Below the pieces are notes generated by a model. The model was not told where the DNA came from. It ran no database searches and worked only from the letters and a program-made list of their open reading frames with translations. A DNA stretch of 64,000 nucleotides, taken from NCBI GenBank assembly GCA_913060475.1, contig CAJXSD010000007.1:1-64000 (forward strand). The letters are read 5' to 3'. Shown here piece after piece: positions 48,117 to 56,657 of this stretch. A program made the translations under genes and the position numbers. Numbering within the stretch: the first letter of the stretch is position 1; the number at the start of each line of letters is the position of its first letter. The DNA is from an uncultured Paracoccaceae bacterium. Its GTDB lineage: Bacteria > Pseudomonadota > Alphaproteobacteria > Rhodobacterales > Rhodobacteraceae.

Positions 48117-49289
48117 ATGGATTTCGATCGCGTCATTAACCGTTTTGGCAGCCATTCCGTGAAATGGGACATGATGGAGGCCGCCTATGGCGTCCCCGCC
48201 CACGACGGCATTGCCATGTGGGTCGCAGATATGGATTTCCAGCCCCCCCAATGTGTCCAAGACGCCATTGCAAAAATGGGGGAAACGGGGGTCTATGGGT
48301 ATTACGGTGATGAAACCGATTACCGCAATGCCATCTGTTGGTGGATGCAAAACCGTCATGGGTGGCAGGTTGATCCATCGTGGATTTTCACCACACATGG
48401 GTTGGTCAATGGCACGGCGATGTGTGTTGATGCCTATACCAAACCAGGGGATGGGGTGGTTTTGTTCACGCCCGTTTATCATGCTTTTGCCCGCGTAATC
48501 CGCGCAGCCGGTCGGCAGGTGGTCGAATGCCCGCTGGAACAGGTGGATGGCCTGTATCGTATGAATTTCGATGCCTATGATGCGATGATGACGGGCCACG
48601 AAAAAATGGTGATCCTGTGTTCGCCCCATAATCCGGGGGGACGCGTGTGGTCGCGCGAAGAATTGCAACAGGTCGCCGATTTCGCCAAACGCCATGATTT
48701 GATTTTGGTATCCGACGAAATCCACCATGATCTGGTGTTTGCGGGCCACAGCCACACGGTCATGGATCTGGTTGACCCCGGCATTCGCGACCGTCTGGTG
48801 ATGATGACCGCCACCACCAAGACATTTAACATCGCAGGCAGCCATTCGGGCAACGTCATCATACCCGATGACGCCCTGCGCGCGACATTTGCGGGGCGCA
48901 TGAATGCCTTGGGCATCAGCCCCAACAGCTTTGGCCTGTTTATGGCCGAGGCCGCCTATAGCCCCGATGGCGCCGAATGGCTGGATGCGCTGATTACCTA
49001 TCTGGCGGGCAACCGTGATCTGTTTGACAAAACAATAAACGAAATTCCGGGGCTGCAATCGATGCCACTGCAATCAACCTATCTGGCCTGGGTGGATTTT
49101 TCGGGCACAGGTATGACACGCGACGAATTCACCAAACGCGTGGAACAGGATGCCCGAATTGCGGCCAATCACGGCCCCACCTTTGGCACGGGTGGCGAAA
49201 ATTATTTGCGGTTCAACCTGGCCACGCCGCGCAGCGTTGTGGAAACGGCCTGCGCCCGGTTAAAATCGGCCTTTGCTGATTTGCAATAA
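48117..49289 (+). CDS. MalY/PatB family C-S beta-lyase (PLP-dependent)
   Basis: Fold-type I PLP enzyme of 390 residues, related to cystathionine beta-lyase PatB/MalY. The lysine that binds PLP is Lys235 in TATTKTFNIAG, and the DEIHHDLVF segment holds the cofactor-interacting aspartate. WVADMDFQPPQ near the N-terminus and the SPHNPGGRVWSREEL loop are family hallmarks. It cleaves C-S bonds of cystathionine or cysteine conjugates; the true substrate is open. An AGGAG ribosome site precedes the ATG. The stop immediately precedes (no gap) the stop of a convergent small gene. Confidence 0.92.
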   Translation: MDFDRVINRFGSHSVKWDMMEAAYGVPAHDGIAMWVADMDFQPPQCVQDAIAKMGETGVYGYYGDETDYRNAICWWMQNRHGWQVDPSWIFTTHGLVNGTAMCVDAYTKPGDGVVLFTPVYHAFARVIRAAGRQVVECPLEQVDGLYRMNFDAYDAMMTGHEKMVILCSPHNPGGRVWSREELQQVADFAKRHDLILVSDEIHHDLVFAGHSHTVMDLVDPGIRDRLVMMTATTKTFNIAGSHSGNVIIPDDALRATFAGRMNALGISPNSFGLFMAEAAYSPDGAEWLDALITYLAGNRDLFDKTINEIPGLQSMPLQSTYLAWVDFSGTGMTRDEFTKRVEQDARIAANHGPTFGTGGENYLRFNLATPRSVVETACARLKSAFADLQ

Positions 49290-49655
49290 TCAGGCGTCGC
49301 GCCCGACCATATTCCCAATCAGGGCAACGGGCGCGCCATCGGGACGCACAAAATCCAATGCAGCACGGTCAGACGCCGCCGTGTTGCGTTTATATTCGAA
49401 TGTCCATTCGCCGTTTTCCTGGTCGGACGCAACGATCAGGCATTGCGACACATGCTTGGGCCCATCAAACATATCCACCAACCCCCGCAGATGCGGTGCC
49501 GTTTGGGCATCTAGGGCAAAGCCACCGTCCCACTTGCGCAGCACAGGGTACAGTTCGCCGTCAAATTCAACACGCAACCGCGTTGATTTTTTGGCAGCCG
49601 TTTTGCGGGCATGATCCAGACCCTGCAGGATTTCGGGTGGTAAATATGTGGACAT
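49290..49655 (-). CDS. Conserved small protein of unknown function
   Basis: 121-residue protein that I recognise only as a roseobacter-type hypothetical. It is soluble, with a basic N-terminal region (ARKTAAKKSTRLRVEFDGE), a WDGGFALDA segment and a C-terminal ALDFVRPDGAPVALIGNMVGRDA. No signal peptide, membrane segment or metal motif is seen. It is convergent with patB without any gap, and divergent from the glutathionyl-hydroquinone reductase gene. A small inverted repeat TGTCA-GGG-TGACA (49671-49683) lies just upstream. Confidence 0.7.
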   Translation of the reverse strand: MSTYLPPEILQGLDHARKTAAKKSTRLRVEFDGELYPVLRKWDGGFALDAQTAPHLRGLVDMFDGPKHVSQCLIVASDQENGEWTFEYKRNTAASDRAALDFVRPDGAPVALIGNMVGRDA

Positions 49656-49838
49656 GTCAAACTCCTATAGTGTCAGGGTGACAACCCAACCGATTCTAGG
49701 CAAGCACGCATTTGTATCAATGCGCTCAATCCTTTCGGATACCTGTGCACCAGTGCAGAGCGGTTGCGCGACGGTGCAGGTGGTCCCAATTACATCCATG
49801 GGCTATATATCCCCAAACAGATTAGAAAGGATGCCAAG

Positions 49839-50807
49839 ATGGGACAGTTGGTCAACGGTGAATGGCACGACACATGGTATGATACAAAATCAACCGGCGG
49901 CGCATTTGTGCGATCAACCGCGGGGTTTCGCAACTGGATTTCTGCGGACCCTGCGGCGGCACATCCTGCGGCCTCGGGGCGGTATCATTTGTATGTCTCG
50001 CATGCCTGCCCATGGGCACATCGCACGCTGATTTTTCGCGCACTCAAAGGATTGACCGACCATATTTCCGTCAGCGTGGTTCACCCCGATATGCTGGACC
50101 AGGGCTGGACCTTTGCCACCGATTTTGATGGGGCAACAGGGGATGACCTGTTTGGCCTGCCCTATATGCGCGATATTTACCTGCGCGCTGATCCGCAAAT
50201 TTCGGGGCGCGTGACCGTGCCCGTTTTGTGGGACAAGGTGGCCGGTACGATCGTTTCGAACGAAAGTTCCGAAATCATTCGCATGTTCAATTCAGAATTT
50301 AACGACCTGACCGGCAACACCATCGATTTCTGGCCCGCTTCCCTGCGCGACCAAATCGAAGGGTTCAACACACGCATCTATGACACCGTCAACAATGGCG
50401 TCTATAAGGCAGGGTTTGCCACCACCCAATCCGCCTATGACGCCGCCGTGGGCCCATTGTTCGACAGCCTAGATTGGCTGGACGCGCATCTGGCAAACAA
50501 CCGTTACCTCTGTGGCCCAACCCAGACCGAGGCAGATTGGCGCCTGTTTACCACCCTGATCCGGTTTGACCCCGTTTATCATTTGCATTTCAAATGCAAT
50601 CGCAAACGGATTATCGACTATCCTAATCTGTGGGCCTATACCCGTGAATTATACCAAACCCCAGGCGTTGCGGACACCATCCACATGGACCACATCGTGC
50701 GCCATTATCATTATTCCCATGAAACGATAAATCCCCACCGGATCATTCCAACCAATCCGGTGCTGGATTATGACGCACCTCATGGCAGGGACAATGTATT
50801 GCCCTGA
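49839..50807 (+). CDS. Glutathionyl-hydroquinone reductase (Xi-class glutathione transferase, YqjG type)
   Basis: Reduces S-glutathionyl-hydroquinones with glutathione. The 322 residues show the Xi-class catalytic motif CPWAH (Cys57 in YVSHACPWAHRT), the VVHPDMLDQGWTF and SNESSEIIRMFN segments and the C-terminal TEADWRLFTTLIRFDPVYHLHFKCN block. I start at the ATG at 49839, preceded by AGAAAGG; the longer open frame from 49764 overlaps non-conserved leader. Its 3' end overlaps the convergent receiver gene by 28 bases. Confidence 0.92.
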   Translation: MGQLVNGEWHDTWYDTKSTGGAFVRSTAGFRNWISADPAAAHPAASGRYHLYVSHACPWAHRTLIFRALKGLTDHISVSVVHPDMLDQGWTFATDFDGATGDDLFGLPYMRDIYLRADPQISGRVTVPVLWDKVAGTIVSNESSEIIRMFNSEFNDLTGNTIDFWPASLRDQIEGFNTRIYDTVNNGVYKAGFATTQSAYDAAVGPLFDSLDWLDAHLANNRYLCGPTQTEADWRLFTTLIRFDPVYHLHFKCNRKRIIDYPNLWAYTRELYQTPGVADTIHMDHIVRHYHYSHETINPHRIIPTNPVLDYDAPHGRDNVLP

Positions 50808-51163
50808 CCCGCATAATGATGGGCCATTGCCGCCAAATCATCCGGTGCAATGGCCCCATGCACATACCCACATGCGTTTGCACAGATTTGAAAAATCGAT
50901 CCGTCCGAAAAAAATGTGCCATTCGTGACAAACAAAACCCGCGTATCGGGCCAACGATAGCTGGCGAAATCCGCAACACCAACCGCCGCCCCTTGGCTTA
51001 GATCCAGATCCAACACGATAATTTCAAAAAACTGCTGTCGCATGTGGTCAATCGCCATCTGCGCCGATCGCGCGATTTGAACCTTGGCCCCCAGTCGGAC
51101 CAAAGCCCGTTCCCACAGACGTGCCAATTCAAATTCCTCTTTGATGATCAGCACGTTAATCAT
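50780..51163 (-). CDS. Single-domain receiver protein, CheY-like, partly degenerate
   Basis: About 127 residues, forming just a receiver (REC) domain: NVLIIKEEFELARL at the N-terminus, the predicted phospho-acceptor in IIVLDLDLSQG, a serine/threonine position in VLFVTNGTF, but the final lysine (normally K-P) is absent and the first acidic pair is KEE rather than DDE. There is no output domain. It could be a phosphate sink, an allosteric partner, or no longer phosphorylated. I use the ATG at 51163; the frame opens at 51178. A CtrA-type box lies 58 bases upstream. Confidence 0.82.
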   Translation of the reverse strand: MINVLIIKEEFELARLWERALVRLGAKVQIARSAQMAIDHMRQQFFEIIVLDLDLSQGAAVGVADFASYRWPDTRVLFVTNGTFFSDGSIFQICANACGYVHGAIAPDDLAAMAHHYAGQGNTLSLP

Positions 51164-51220
51164 GATGCTGCCCCGCATTTCAAAAACACCCCCGCATCCT
51201 AACCAGATACGAACATTTGG

Positions 51221-51235
51221 TTAACAATTGGTTAA
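51221..51235. promoter_or_regulatory. CtrA binding site (TTAA-N7-TTAA)
   Basis: TTAA-CAATTGG-TTAA followed by C, in the form of two copies of TTGGTTAAC offset by 11 bases (51217-51225 and 51228-51236). This is a full match to the alphaproteobacterial CtrA consensus. It lies between the divergent receiver gene and the transglycosylase gene; toward the latter, TTAACG and an AGATAT -10 (51256-51261) are 18 bases apart, so CtrA could sit on its -35 region. Confidence 0.68.
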
Positions 51236-51324
51236 CGCGGGCCACTGGCACACACAGATATCATCTGGCGAACACACCCAAGCCTTGCTAAGCTGGCCCC
51301 AATTTAACAGGAGGGTTCGTTTTT

Positions 51325-52491
51325 ATGTTTCGCAGTTTGGTCATCTTTCTTTTATCCGCAACATCGCTATCGGCGGCCCAATGCGGCGGGTCGTTTCCCC
51401 AATTCATCGCCACACTTAAACAAGACGCCCGCGCCCAAGGCTATGATGCCGCAACGGTGAATGCCTTTTTCGCAACCGCCGCCGTGGACCCCGCCGTGAT
51501 CCGTGCAGATCGCGCACAGGGCATATTCCAAATGCCCTTTTTGGATTTCTCGAAACGATTGATCAGCAAAAATCGCATGGACCATGGGGCCAAAAACCTG
51601 AAAAAATATGCGCAAGTCTTTGACCGAATTGAACGCGATTATGGCATTTCGCGCGGGGTACTGACCGCATTTTGGGCCTTTGAAACCGATTTCGGCGCGG
51701 TTCAGGGCGATTTCAACACGCTTAATGCCTTGATCACACTGTCCCATGACTGCCGCCGTCCCGAATTGTTCCGCCCACAAATCTTTGCGGCACTCGAACT
51801 GTATCGCCGTGGCGATTTTGACCCCCAAACCACAACGGGCGCATGGGCCGGCGAAATCGGCATGGTTCAAATGCTGCCTGGCGATATTTTGGAAAACGGG
51901 ATCGATGGCGATGGCGACGGCCACGTCACATTAAAAACATCTGCGGCCGATGCCTTGCTCAGCGGGGCCAAAATGCTGTCGCACTTGGGCTGGCGGGCTG
52001 GCGAACCTTGGCTCCGCGAAATTACCCTGCCTGCAGATTTTGACTGGTCCCAAACCGGACTAGAGACCACCAAATCCGTGACAAACTGGGAACGCATGGG
52101 CGTGCAGGCACGCACAGGCAATCTCAGCCACAAAGGGCTCGCAACCTCTATCCTTTTACCCCAAGGGCGCAATGGGCCTGCCTTTCTGGCCTACCCAAAC
52201 TTTAACATCTATTTCGAATGGAACAAAAGCTTTGTCTATGTGACCACCGCCGCCTATTTCGCCACCCGCCTCGAAGGCGCCCCCCCCTATACATCAGGAA
52301 CACCGGACCCCGCCCTAAGCAACGATCAAATGGAAAACCTACAACGCAAACTCACACAACTTGGGTATGACGTCGGCGGGATTGACGGCATCTTGGGTGC
52401 AAAAACCCGTGCCGCGGTCCAGCATATGCAGAAAAAACTGGGCCTGCCCGCAGATGCTTGGCCCACAGTTCAATTGCTCAATCAGCTATAA
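51325..52491 (+). CDS. MltB-type lytic murein transglycosylase with peptidoglycan-binding domain
   Basis: Cleaves the glycan strands of peptidoglycan, forming anhydromuramic ends. The 388 residues have a signal peptide (MFRSLVIFLLSATSLSAA), an SLT/MltB catalytic domain with the catalytic glutamate Glu120 in FWAFETDFG, then GEIGMVQMLPGDILENG, and a C-terminal PG_binding_1 domain (LQRKLTQLGYDVGGIDGIL). An AGGAGGG ribosome site precedes the ATG. The CtrA box upstream suggests cell-cycle or motility-linked control. Convergent with smc after a 68-base gap. Confidence 0.93.
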   Translation: MFRSLVIFLLSATSLSAAQCGGSFPQFIATLKQDARAQGYDAATVNAFFATAAVDPAVIRADRAQGIFQMPFLDFSKRLISKNRMDHGAKNLKKYAQVFDRIERDYGISRGVLTAFWAFETDFGAVQGDFNTLNALITLSHDCRRPELFRPQIFAALELYRRGDFDPQTTTGAWAGEIGMVQMLPGDILENGIDGDGDGHVTLKTSAADALLSGAKMLSHLGWRAGEPWLREITLPADFDWSQTGLETTKSVTNWERMGVQARTGNLSHKGLATSILLPQGRNGPAFLAYPNFNIYFEWNKSFVYVTTAAYFATRLEGAPPYTSGTPDPALSNDQMENLQRKLTQLGYDVGGIDGILGAKTRAAVQHMQKKLGLPADAWPTVQLLNQL

Positions 52492-52559
52492 AACCCTCGG
52501 GATGGTGGGCGGGGCGGCGTGCCGACAGGCACCAGCGTCCGCACATCATCCCCAAAAAA

Positions 52560-55500
52560 TCAGGCCACCAATTGTTCGGCCTTTTTCAAATCCACCGACA
52601 CCAGCTGCGATACGCCCTGCTCTTGCATCGTGACCCCAAATAAACGATCCATCCGCGCCATTGTCACCGCATGGTGCGTGATAATCAAAAACCGCGTCTC
52701 GGTGCGCCGACACATCTCATCCAACAAATCGCAAAACCGCGTCACATTGGCATCATCTAATGGCGCGTCGACCTCGTCCAACACACAAATCGGCGCCGGA
52801 TTTGCCAAAAACACACCAAAGATCAAGGCCAAGGCCGTCAGGGTCTGTTCTCCGCCCGACAGCAACGACAGCGTTGACAATTTCTTGCCCGGGGGCTGAC
52901 ACATGATTTCCAATCCCGCCTCTAGCGGATCATCGCTTTCAACCATGACCAAATTGGCCTCACCCCCGCCGAACAAATGGGTAAACAGATAGCTAAAGTT
53001 CGAATTTACCTGTTCAAACGCCGTCAACAACCGCTCGCGGCCCTCGCGGTTCAAACTGGCAATCCCACTGCGCAGGGTTCGGATTGCGTCCTCTAAATCC
53101 TGCTTTTCTGACACCAGATTGTCATGCTCGACCTGAACCTCTTTGGCGTCCTCCTCGGCCCGCAGATTCACTGCCCCCAAGGCATCACGTTGCCGCCGCA
53201 ACCGCCCCACCTCGGCCTCGACCGCATCCGAGGATGGCATGCGATCTACATCATCGCCCAACCCAACAACCAAATCTTGTGGTGTGGTCTCCAACGCTTC
53301 CTCGATACGATGGGCCGCCTGTGCCACGGCATCGCGCGCGGCCTCGGCACGGGCCTGTGCGCCCGCACGGGCTTCGCGGGCCTCGGATGCGGTGCGTTCT
53401 GCATCGCGTTCACCCGCCACCAATTCGCGCAATCCGTTTTCCGCCTCAGCCAAGGCATCCGCGGCAACACTGCGGCGCTCTTGTGCCACGGCGATTGCCT
53501 CATTCAATTCTTCACGCTTTTCGGCGATCTCTTCGGGTGCGGCACTTGCCTCGAACAAATCTTCTTCGGATGCGTCCTTGCGCTCTTGCAGCTCTGCAAT
53601 GCGCTTGCCTGCGGTGTCCAATCGGTGACGCCAACCACTTAACTCTTTGGTCACTTCCTGACTGCGGCGGGTCCGCGCATCGCCTTCGCGGCGGATTTCA
53701 TCGAAATGGGACCGCTTGGCCATCATCGTCATACGCGCCGCCTCGACCGTCATTTTGACATCATCGACTTGGCCTCGTGCGGCGTCCAAATCGCCCAATT
53801 CGCGCAAACTGGCCTCGGCCTCGGCCACCTGGCGTCGCGCGATTTCGGCATCCTCTTGGTGACGCTTGACCGCCAAACGCATGTTTTCCAACCGGCCCTG
53901 CGCCATGCTGCGGTCGGCTTCGGCCCGACTAAGCGCTCGCGCGGCATCGGCCACCGCACGATCCGCATCACGGCGTGCATCACGCGCATCGCGATCCGCG
54001 CGGGTTAAATCCGCCAATTCCTGCGTCAACCGATCATGGGCAGCCCGCGTAGCATCCATCCGAACGGTGGATCGTTCCAACTGCTGCTTTAATTCCTCTA
54101 GCCGGTTTAACTGCTGCAACCGCAGCGCCGCAGCCGATGGCGCATCCTCGGCCCAAGCGCGATATCCATCCCATCGCCACAAATCGCCCTCGACGCTCAC
54201 CAGCCGTTGTCCAGGCTGTAACAACGGCTGCAGACGCACCCCATCGTCGGGATCAACCAACCCGATCTGTGACATACGACGGGCCAAGACATCGGGCACG
54301 GACACATGATTGGTCATGGGCGTAATCCCATCGGGCAATGGCTGATCATGGTCATAGGCCGGTAACACCGTCCAACCGGATGGGCCATCTGCCTCGACCT
54401 CGGCCGCGCGTAAATCATCGGCCAATGCCGCGCCCAGCGCCTTTTCAAACCCTTTTTCGACCTGCAAGCGGTCGATAATTTGGCCACCTTCGGCCGTATC
54501 CCGTTCCACCAATTTAGCCAGTGCGGCAACCTCGGCGCGAATGGCGTTGGCCTCGCCTTCGGCAGCGGATCGTTCGGCCCGCGCCTCGGCTTCGCGATCT
54601 TGGGTCTGGGCGCGCATCTCCTCGGCTTGGGCCAAACGCTCTTCTGCGGCTTCTGCAATGGCGCGGGCTTCTTCTTCGGTCTCAATGGCCACTTCGAATG
54701 CCTCGGCCAGATGATCTAATGCCTCTTGTGCTTCGGCCACGGACTGCTGCGCTTTGCTAGCCTCGGCCTCGCTTTTGTCGCGGGTGGCGACGACATCCGC
54801 CAAAAACCGGTTTGCAGATTGATGGCGCGCCGCCAGTCGCGCCACATCTTCGGTCAATTCACTCAGCTGCGCTTCGCGGTCTTGCAAAATACTGGCGGCC
54901 TCTTGCGCTGTGGCCTCGGCCTCGGCCAGTTTGTCACCAAACCCTTGCGCGGCCTTGGCCAATTCGCGCGATTCCCATTCCAGCCGTTCAATGGTTTCGC
55001 CCGCATCACGGTTTAACCCCGCCTCGCGTTCCATATCGCGGGTCAGCTGTTCAATCCGCGCCCGCAGGGTATCAATACGCTGCATCGCTTGGGTTTCTTG
55101 ATCGACAAAACTGTCGCGCTGAACCTGCAATCGCTGCACAATTGCCGATGCAATCGCCTCTTCTTCGCGCAAGGGTGGCAGGGCCGTTTCCGCCGTTTCA
55201 CGGGCCGTCGCAGCCTGGCGCGCCGCCGTTTCTGCCGCGGCTGCGGATTTCGTCAACTCGGTCAATGCGGCATCCGCTGTGGCGCGGGCGCGGTCGGCAT
55301 CCGACCAACGTTTGAATAACAACAGGCTTTCGGCATGGCGCAGTTGTTCGCCAATTTCGCGATACCGCGCCGCCTGTCGTGCCTGACGCATCAGCTGCGC
55401 CAATTGACTGGCCAACTGTTCGATCACATCATCAACACGCGCCAGATTGGTTTCCGCCGATTTCAGTTTCAATTCGGCCTCGTGCCGACGCTGATACAAA

Positions 55501-56015
55501 CCGGAAATACCCGCAGCCTCCTCAAGGATACGGCGGCGGTTTTTCGGTTTCGCGTTGATCAATTCAGAAATCTGCCCCTGTCGAACCAAGGCCGGCGATT
55601 GCGCGCCCGTTGACGCATCTGCAAACAACATCTGCACATCGCGCGCGCGCACGTCCTTGCCCGCCACTTTGTACGCGCTGCCCACATCGCGGGTGATCCG
55701 GCGCACAATGTCCAAAACATCCTGATCATTAAATCCGGCCGGCGCCAAACGATCAGAATTGTCCAGCGTTAACGACACCTCGGCGAAATTGCGTGCCGGA
55801 CGGGTGGATGCGCCTGCGAAAATCACATCCTCCATCCCGCCGCCACGCATGGCAGTGGGGCGATTTTCCCCCATGACCCAGCGCAGCGCCTCAAGCAGAT
55901 TGGATTTGCCACAACCGTTTGGCCCAACAACACCTGTCAGGCCGTCCTGAATGATCAATTCAGTCGGATCCACAAAGCTCTTAAAGCCGGTCAGTTTCAG
56001 CCGTGAAAAACGCAC
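52560..56015 (-). CDS. smc: Chromosome segregation protein SMC
   Basis: Structural-maintenance-of-chromosomes ATPase that organises and segregates the chromosome with ScpA/ScpB. The 1151 residues have an N-terminal Walker A (GPNGCGKS, 31-38), two long Ala/Glu/Arg-rich coiled coils, a hinge (about 510-640, with the tryptophan-rich DLWRWDGYRAW), the C-terminal signature LSGGEQTLTALAL and Walker B CVLDEVDAPLDDANV. Length is standard. ScpA/B are not in the window. The divergent neighbour is a GNAT gene. Confidence 0.96.
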   Translation of the reverse strand: MRFSRLKLTGFKSFVDPTELIIQDGLTGVVGPNGCGKSNLLEALRWVMGENRPTAMRGGGMEDVIFAGASTRPARNFAEVSLTLDNSDRLAPAGFNDQDVLDIVRRITRDVGSAYKVAGKDVRARDVQMLFADASTGAQSPALVRQGQISELINAKPKNRRRILEEAAGISGLYQRRHEAELKLKSAETNLARVDDVIEQLASQLAQLMRQARQAARYREIGEQLRHAESLLLFKRWSDADRARATADAALTELTKSAAAAETAARQAATARETAETALPPLREEEAIASAIVQRLQVQRDSFVDQETQAMQRIDTLRARIEQLTRDMEREAGLNRDAGETIERLEWESRELAKAAQGFGDKLAEAEATAQEAASILQDREAQLSELTEDVARLAARHQSANRFLADVVATRDKSEAEASKAQQSVAEAQEALDHLAEAFEVAIETEEEARAIAEAAEERLAQAEEMRAQTQDREAEARAERSAAEGEANAIRAEVAALAKLVERDTAEGGQIIDRLQVEKGFEKALGAALADDLRAAEVEADGPSGWTVLPAYDHDQPLPDGITPMTNHVSVPDVLARRMSQIGLVDPDDGVRLQPLLQPGQRLVSVEGDLWRWDGYRAWAEDAPSAAALRLQQLNRLEELKQQLERSTVRMDATRAAHDRLTQELADLTRADRDARDARRDADRAVADAARALSRAEADRSMAQGRLENMRLAVKRHQEDAEIARRQVAEAEASLRELGDLDAARGQVDDVKMTVEAARMTMMAKRSHFDEIRREGDARTRRSQEVTKELSGWRHRLDTAGKRIAELQERKDASEEDLFEASAAPEEIAEKREELNEAIAVAQERRSVAADALAEAENGLRELVAGERDAERTASEAREARAGAQARAEAARDAVAQAAHRIEEALETTPQDLVVGLGDDVDRMPSSDAVEAEVGRLRRQRDALGAVNLRAEEDAKEVQVEHDNLVSEKQDLEDAIRTLRSGIASLNREGRERLLTAFEQVNSNFSYLFTHLFGGGEANLVMVESDDPLEAGLEIMCQPPGKKLSTLSLLSGGEQTLTALALIFGVFLANPAPICVLDEVDAPLDDANVTRFCDLLDEMCRRTETRFLIITHHAVTMARMDRLFGVTMQEQGVSQLVSVDLKKAEQLVA

Positions 56016-56109
56016 GCTTGCCCTTTGCCATGATTCTGTTACCTAATCGTTCCCGAACGCACCCTATATGTCAACATGCCCCCACATCATGTCGTAAAAC
56101 GGGGCCAAG

Positions 56110-56118
56110 TTATCCACA
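56110..56118. promoter_or_regulatory. Perfect single DnaA box
   Basis: TTATCCACA, the consensus 9-mer, 19 bases upstream of the GNAT start and 95 bases upstream of the smc start on the other strand. A lone box does not make an origin; it could mediate DnaA-responsive regulation or be chance. Confidence 0.35.
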
Positions 56119-56136
56119 ATATATTGCGACGGACCG

Positions 56137-56595
56137 ATGACGCAGATTGAAATTGACTACGCCCATCCCCGCCATCAGGGAATCCAGGTTTTGTTGAAAC
56201 AGCACCACACATTGATGCAGTCGTTGTTTCCGGTTGACGCAAACCATTTCCTGGACACCGATGCACTGTGCCACAGCGACATCCATTTCATCGCCGCGCG
56301 TGTGAATGGTGTGTATCAGGCCTGTGGCGCATTCAAAATCCAAAACACCTATGCTGAAATCAAGTCCATGTTTACCGCCCCCGATGCACGCGGCAGCGGT
56401 CTGGCGGACCAGATCCTGGCGCAACTGATTGACCGATCACGCGCGCTTGGCCTGTTCCATCTGCGTTTGGAAACAGGCGTCGGGCTGGACGCGGCACATC
56501 GGCTGTACAGACGTCATGGGTTCGAAACCTGCGGTCCATTTGGCGACTATACGGCGAACCCCTATTCCATCTTCATGGAACGATCGCCCCGCTAA
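56137..56595 (+). CDS. GNAT family N-acetyltransferase
   Basis: 152-residue acetyltransferase with unknown substrate. Motif A is visible as APDARGSGLADQILAQLIDRS, followed by GLDAAHRLYRRHGFETCGPFG. The ATG at 56137 has a weak GACGGA ribosome site. It lies between smc and a FadR-type regulator whose -35 box begins five bases after its stop, so the two are probably separate units. Confidence 0.85.
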   Translation: MTQIEIDYAHPRHQGIQVLLKQHHTLMQSLFPVDANHFLDTDALCHSDIHFIAARVNGVYQACGAFKIQNTYAEIKSMFTAPDARGSGLADQILAQLIDRSRALGLFHLRLETGVGLDAAHRLYRRHGFETCGPFGDYTANPYSIFMERSPR

Positions 56596-56599
56596 ACGA

Positions 56600-56627
56600 T
56601 TGCCAAGCGCACCATTCCGGGTATATT
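56600..56627 (+). promoter_or_regulatory. Promoter of the FadR-type regulator
   Basis: TTGCCA (56600-56605) and TATATT (56622-56627) are 16 bases apart, and the start codon is 31 bases downstream of the -10 box. Confidence 0.5.
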
Positions 56628-56646
56628 GGTAATAAAGTTATACCAA
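56626..56646. promoter_or_regulatory. Likely autoregulatory operator of the FadR-type regulator
   Basis: TTGGTA-N9-TACCAA is an exact inverted repeat that starts inside the -10 box and covers the predicted transcription start. GntR/FadR repressors typically bind such GGT...ACC palindromes. Self-repression is inferred from placement; a second nested repeat GGTATA...TATACC overlaps it. Confidence 0.55.
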
Positions 56647-56657
56647 ATGGATCCCCG

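Noticed and set aside
48087-49073. 328-codon open frame antisense to the PatB-type gene
   Set aside because: It is a shadow of the strongly recognised C-S lyase on the plus strand; the translation shows no family motifs and no ribosome-binding site.
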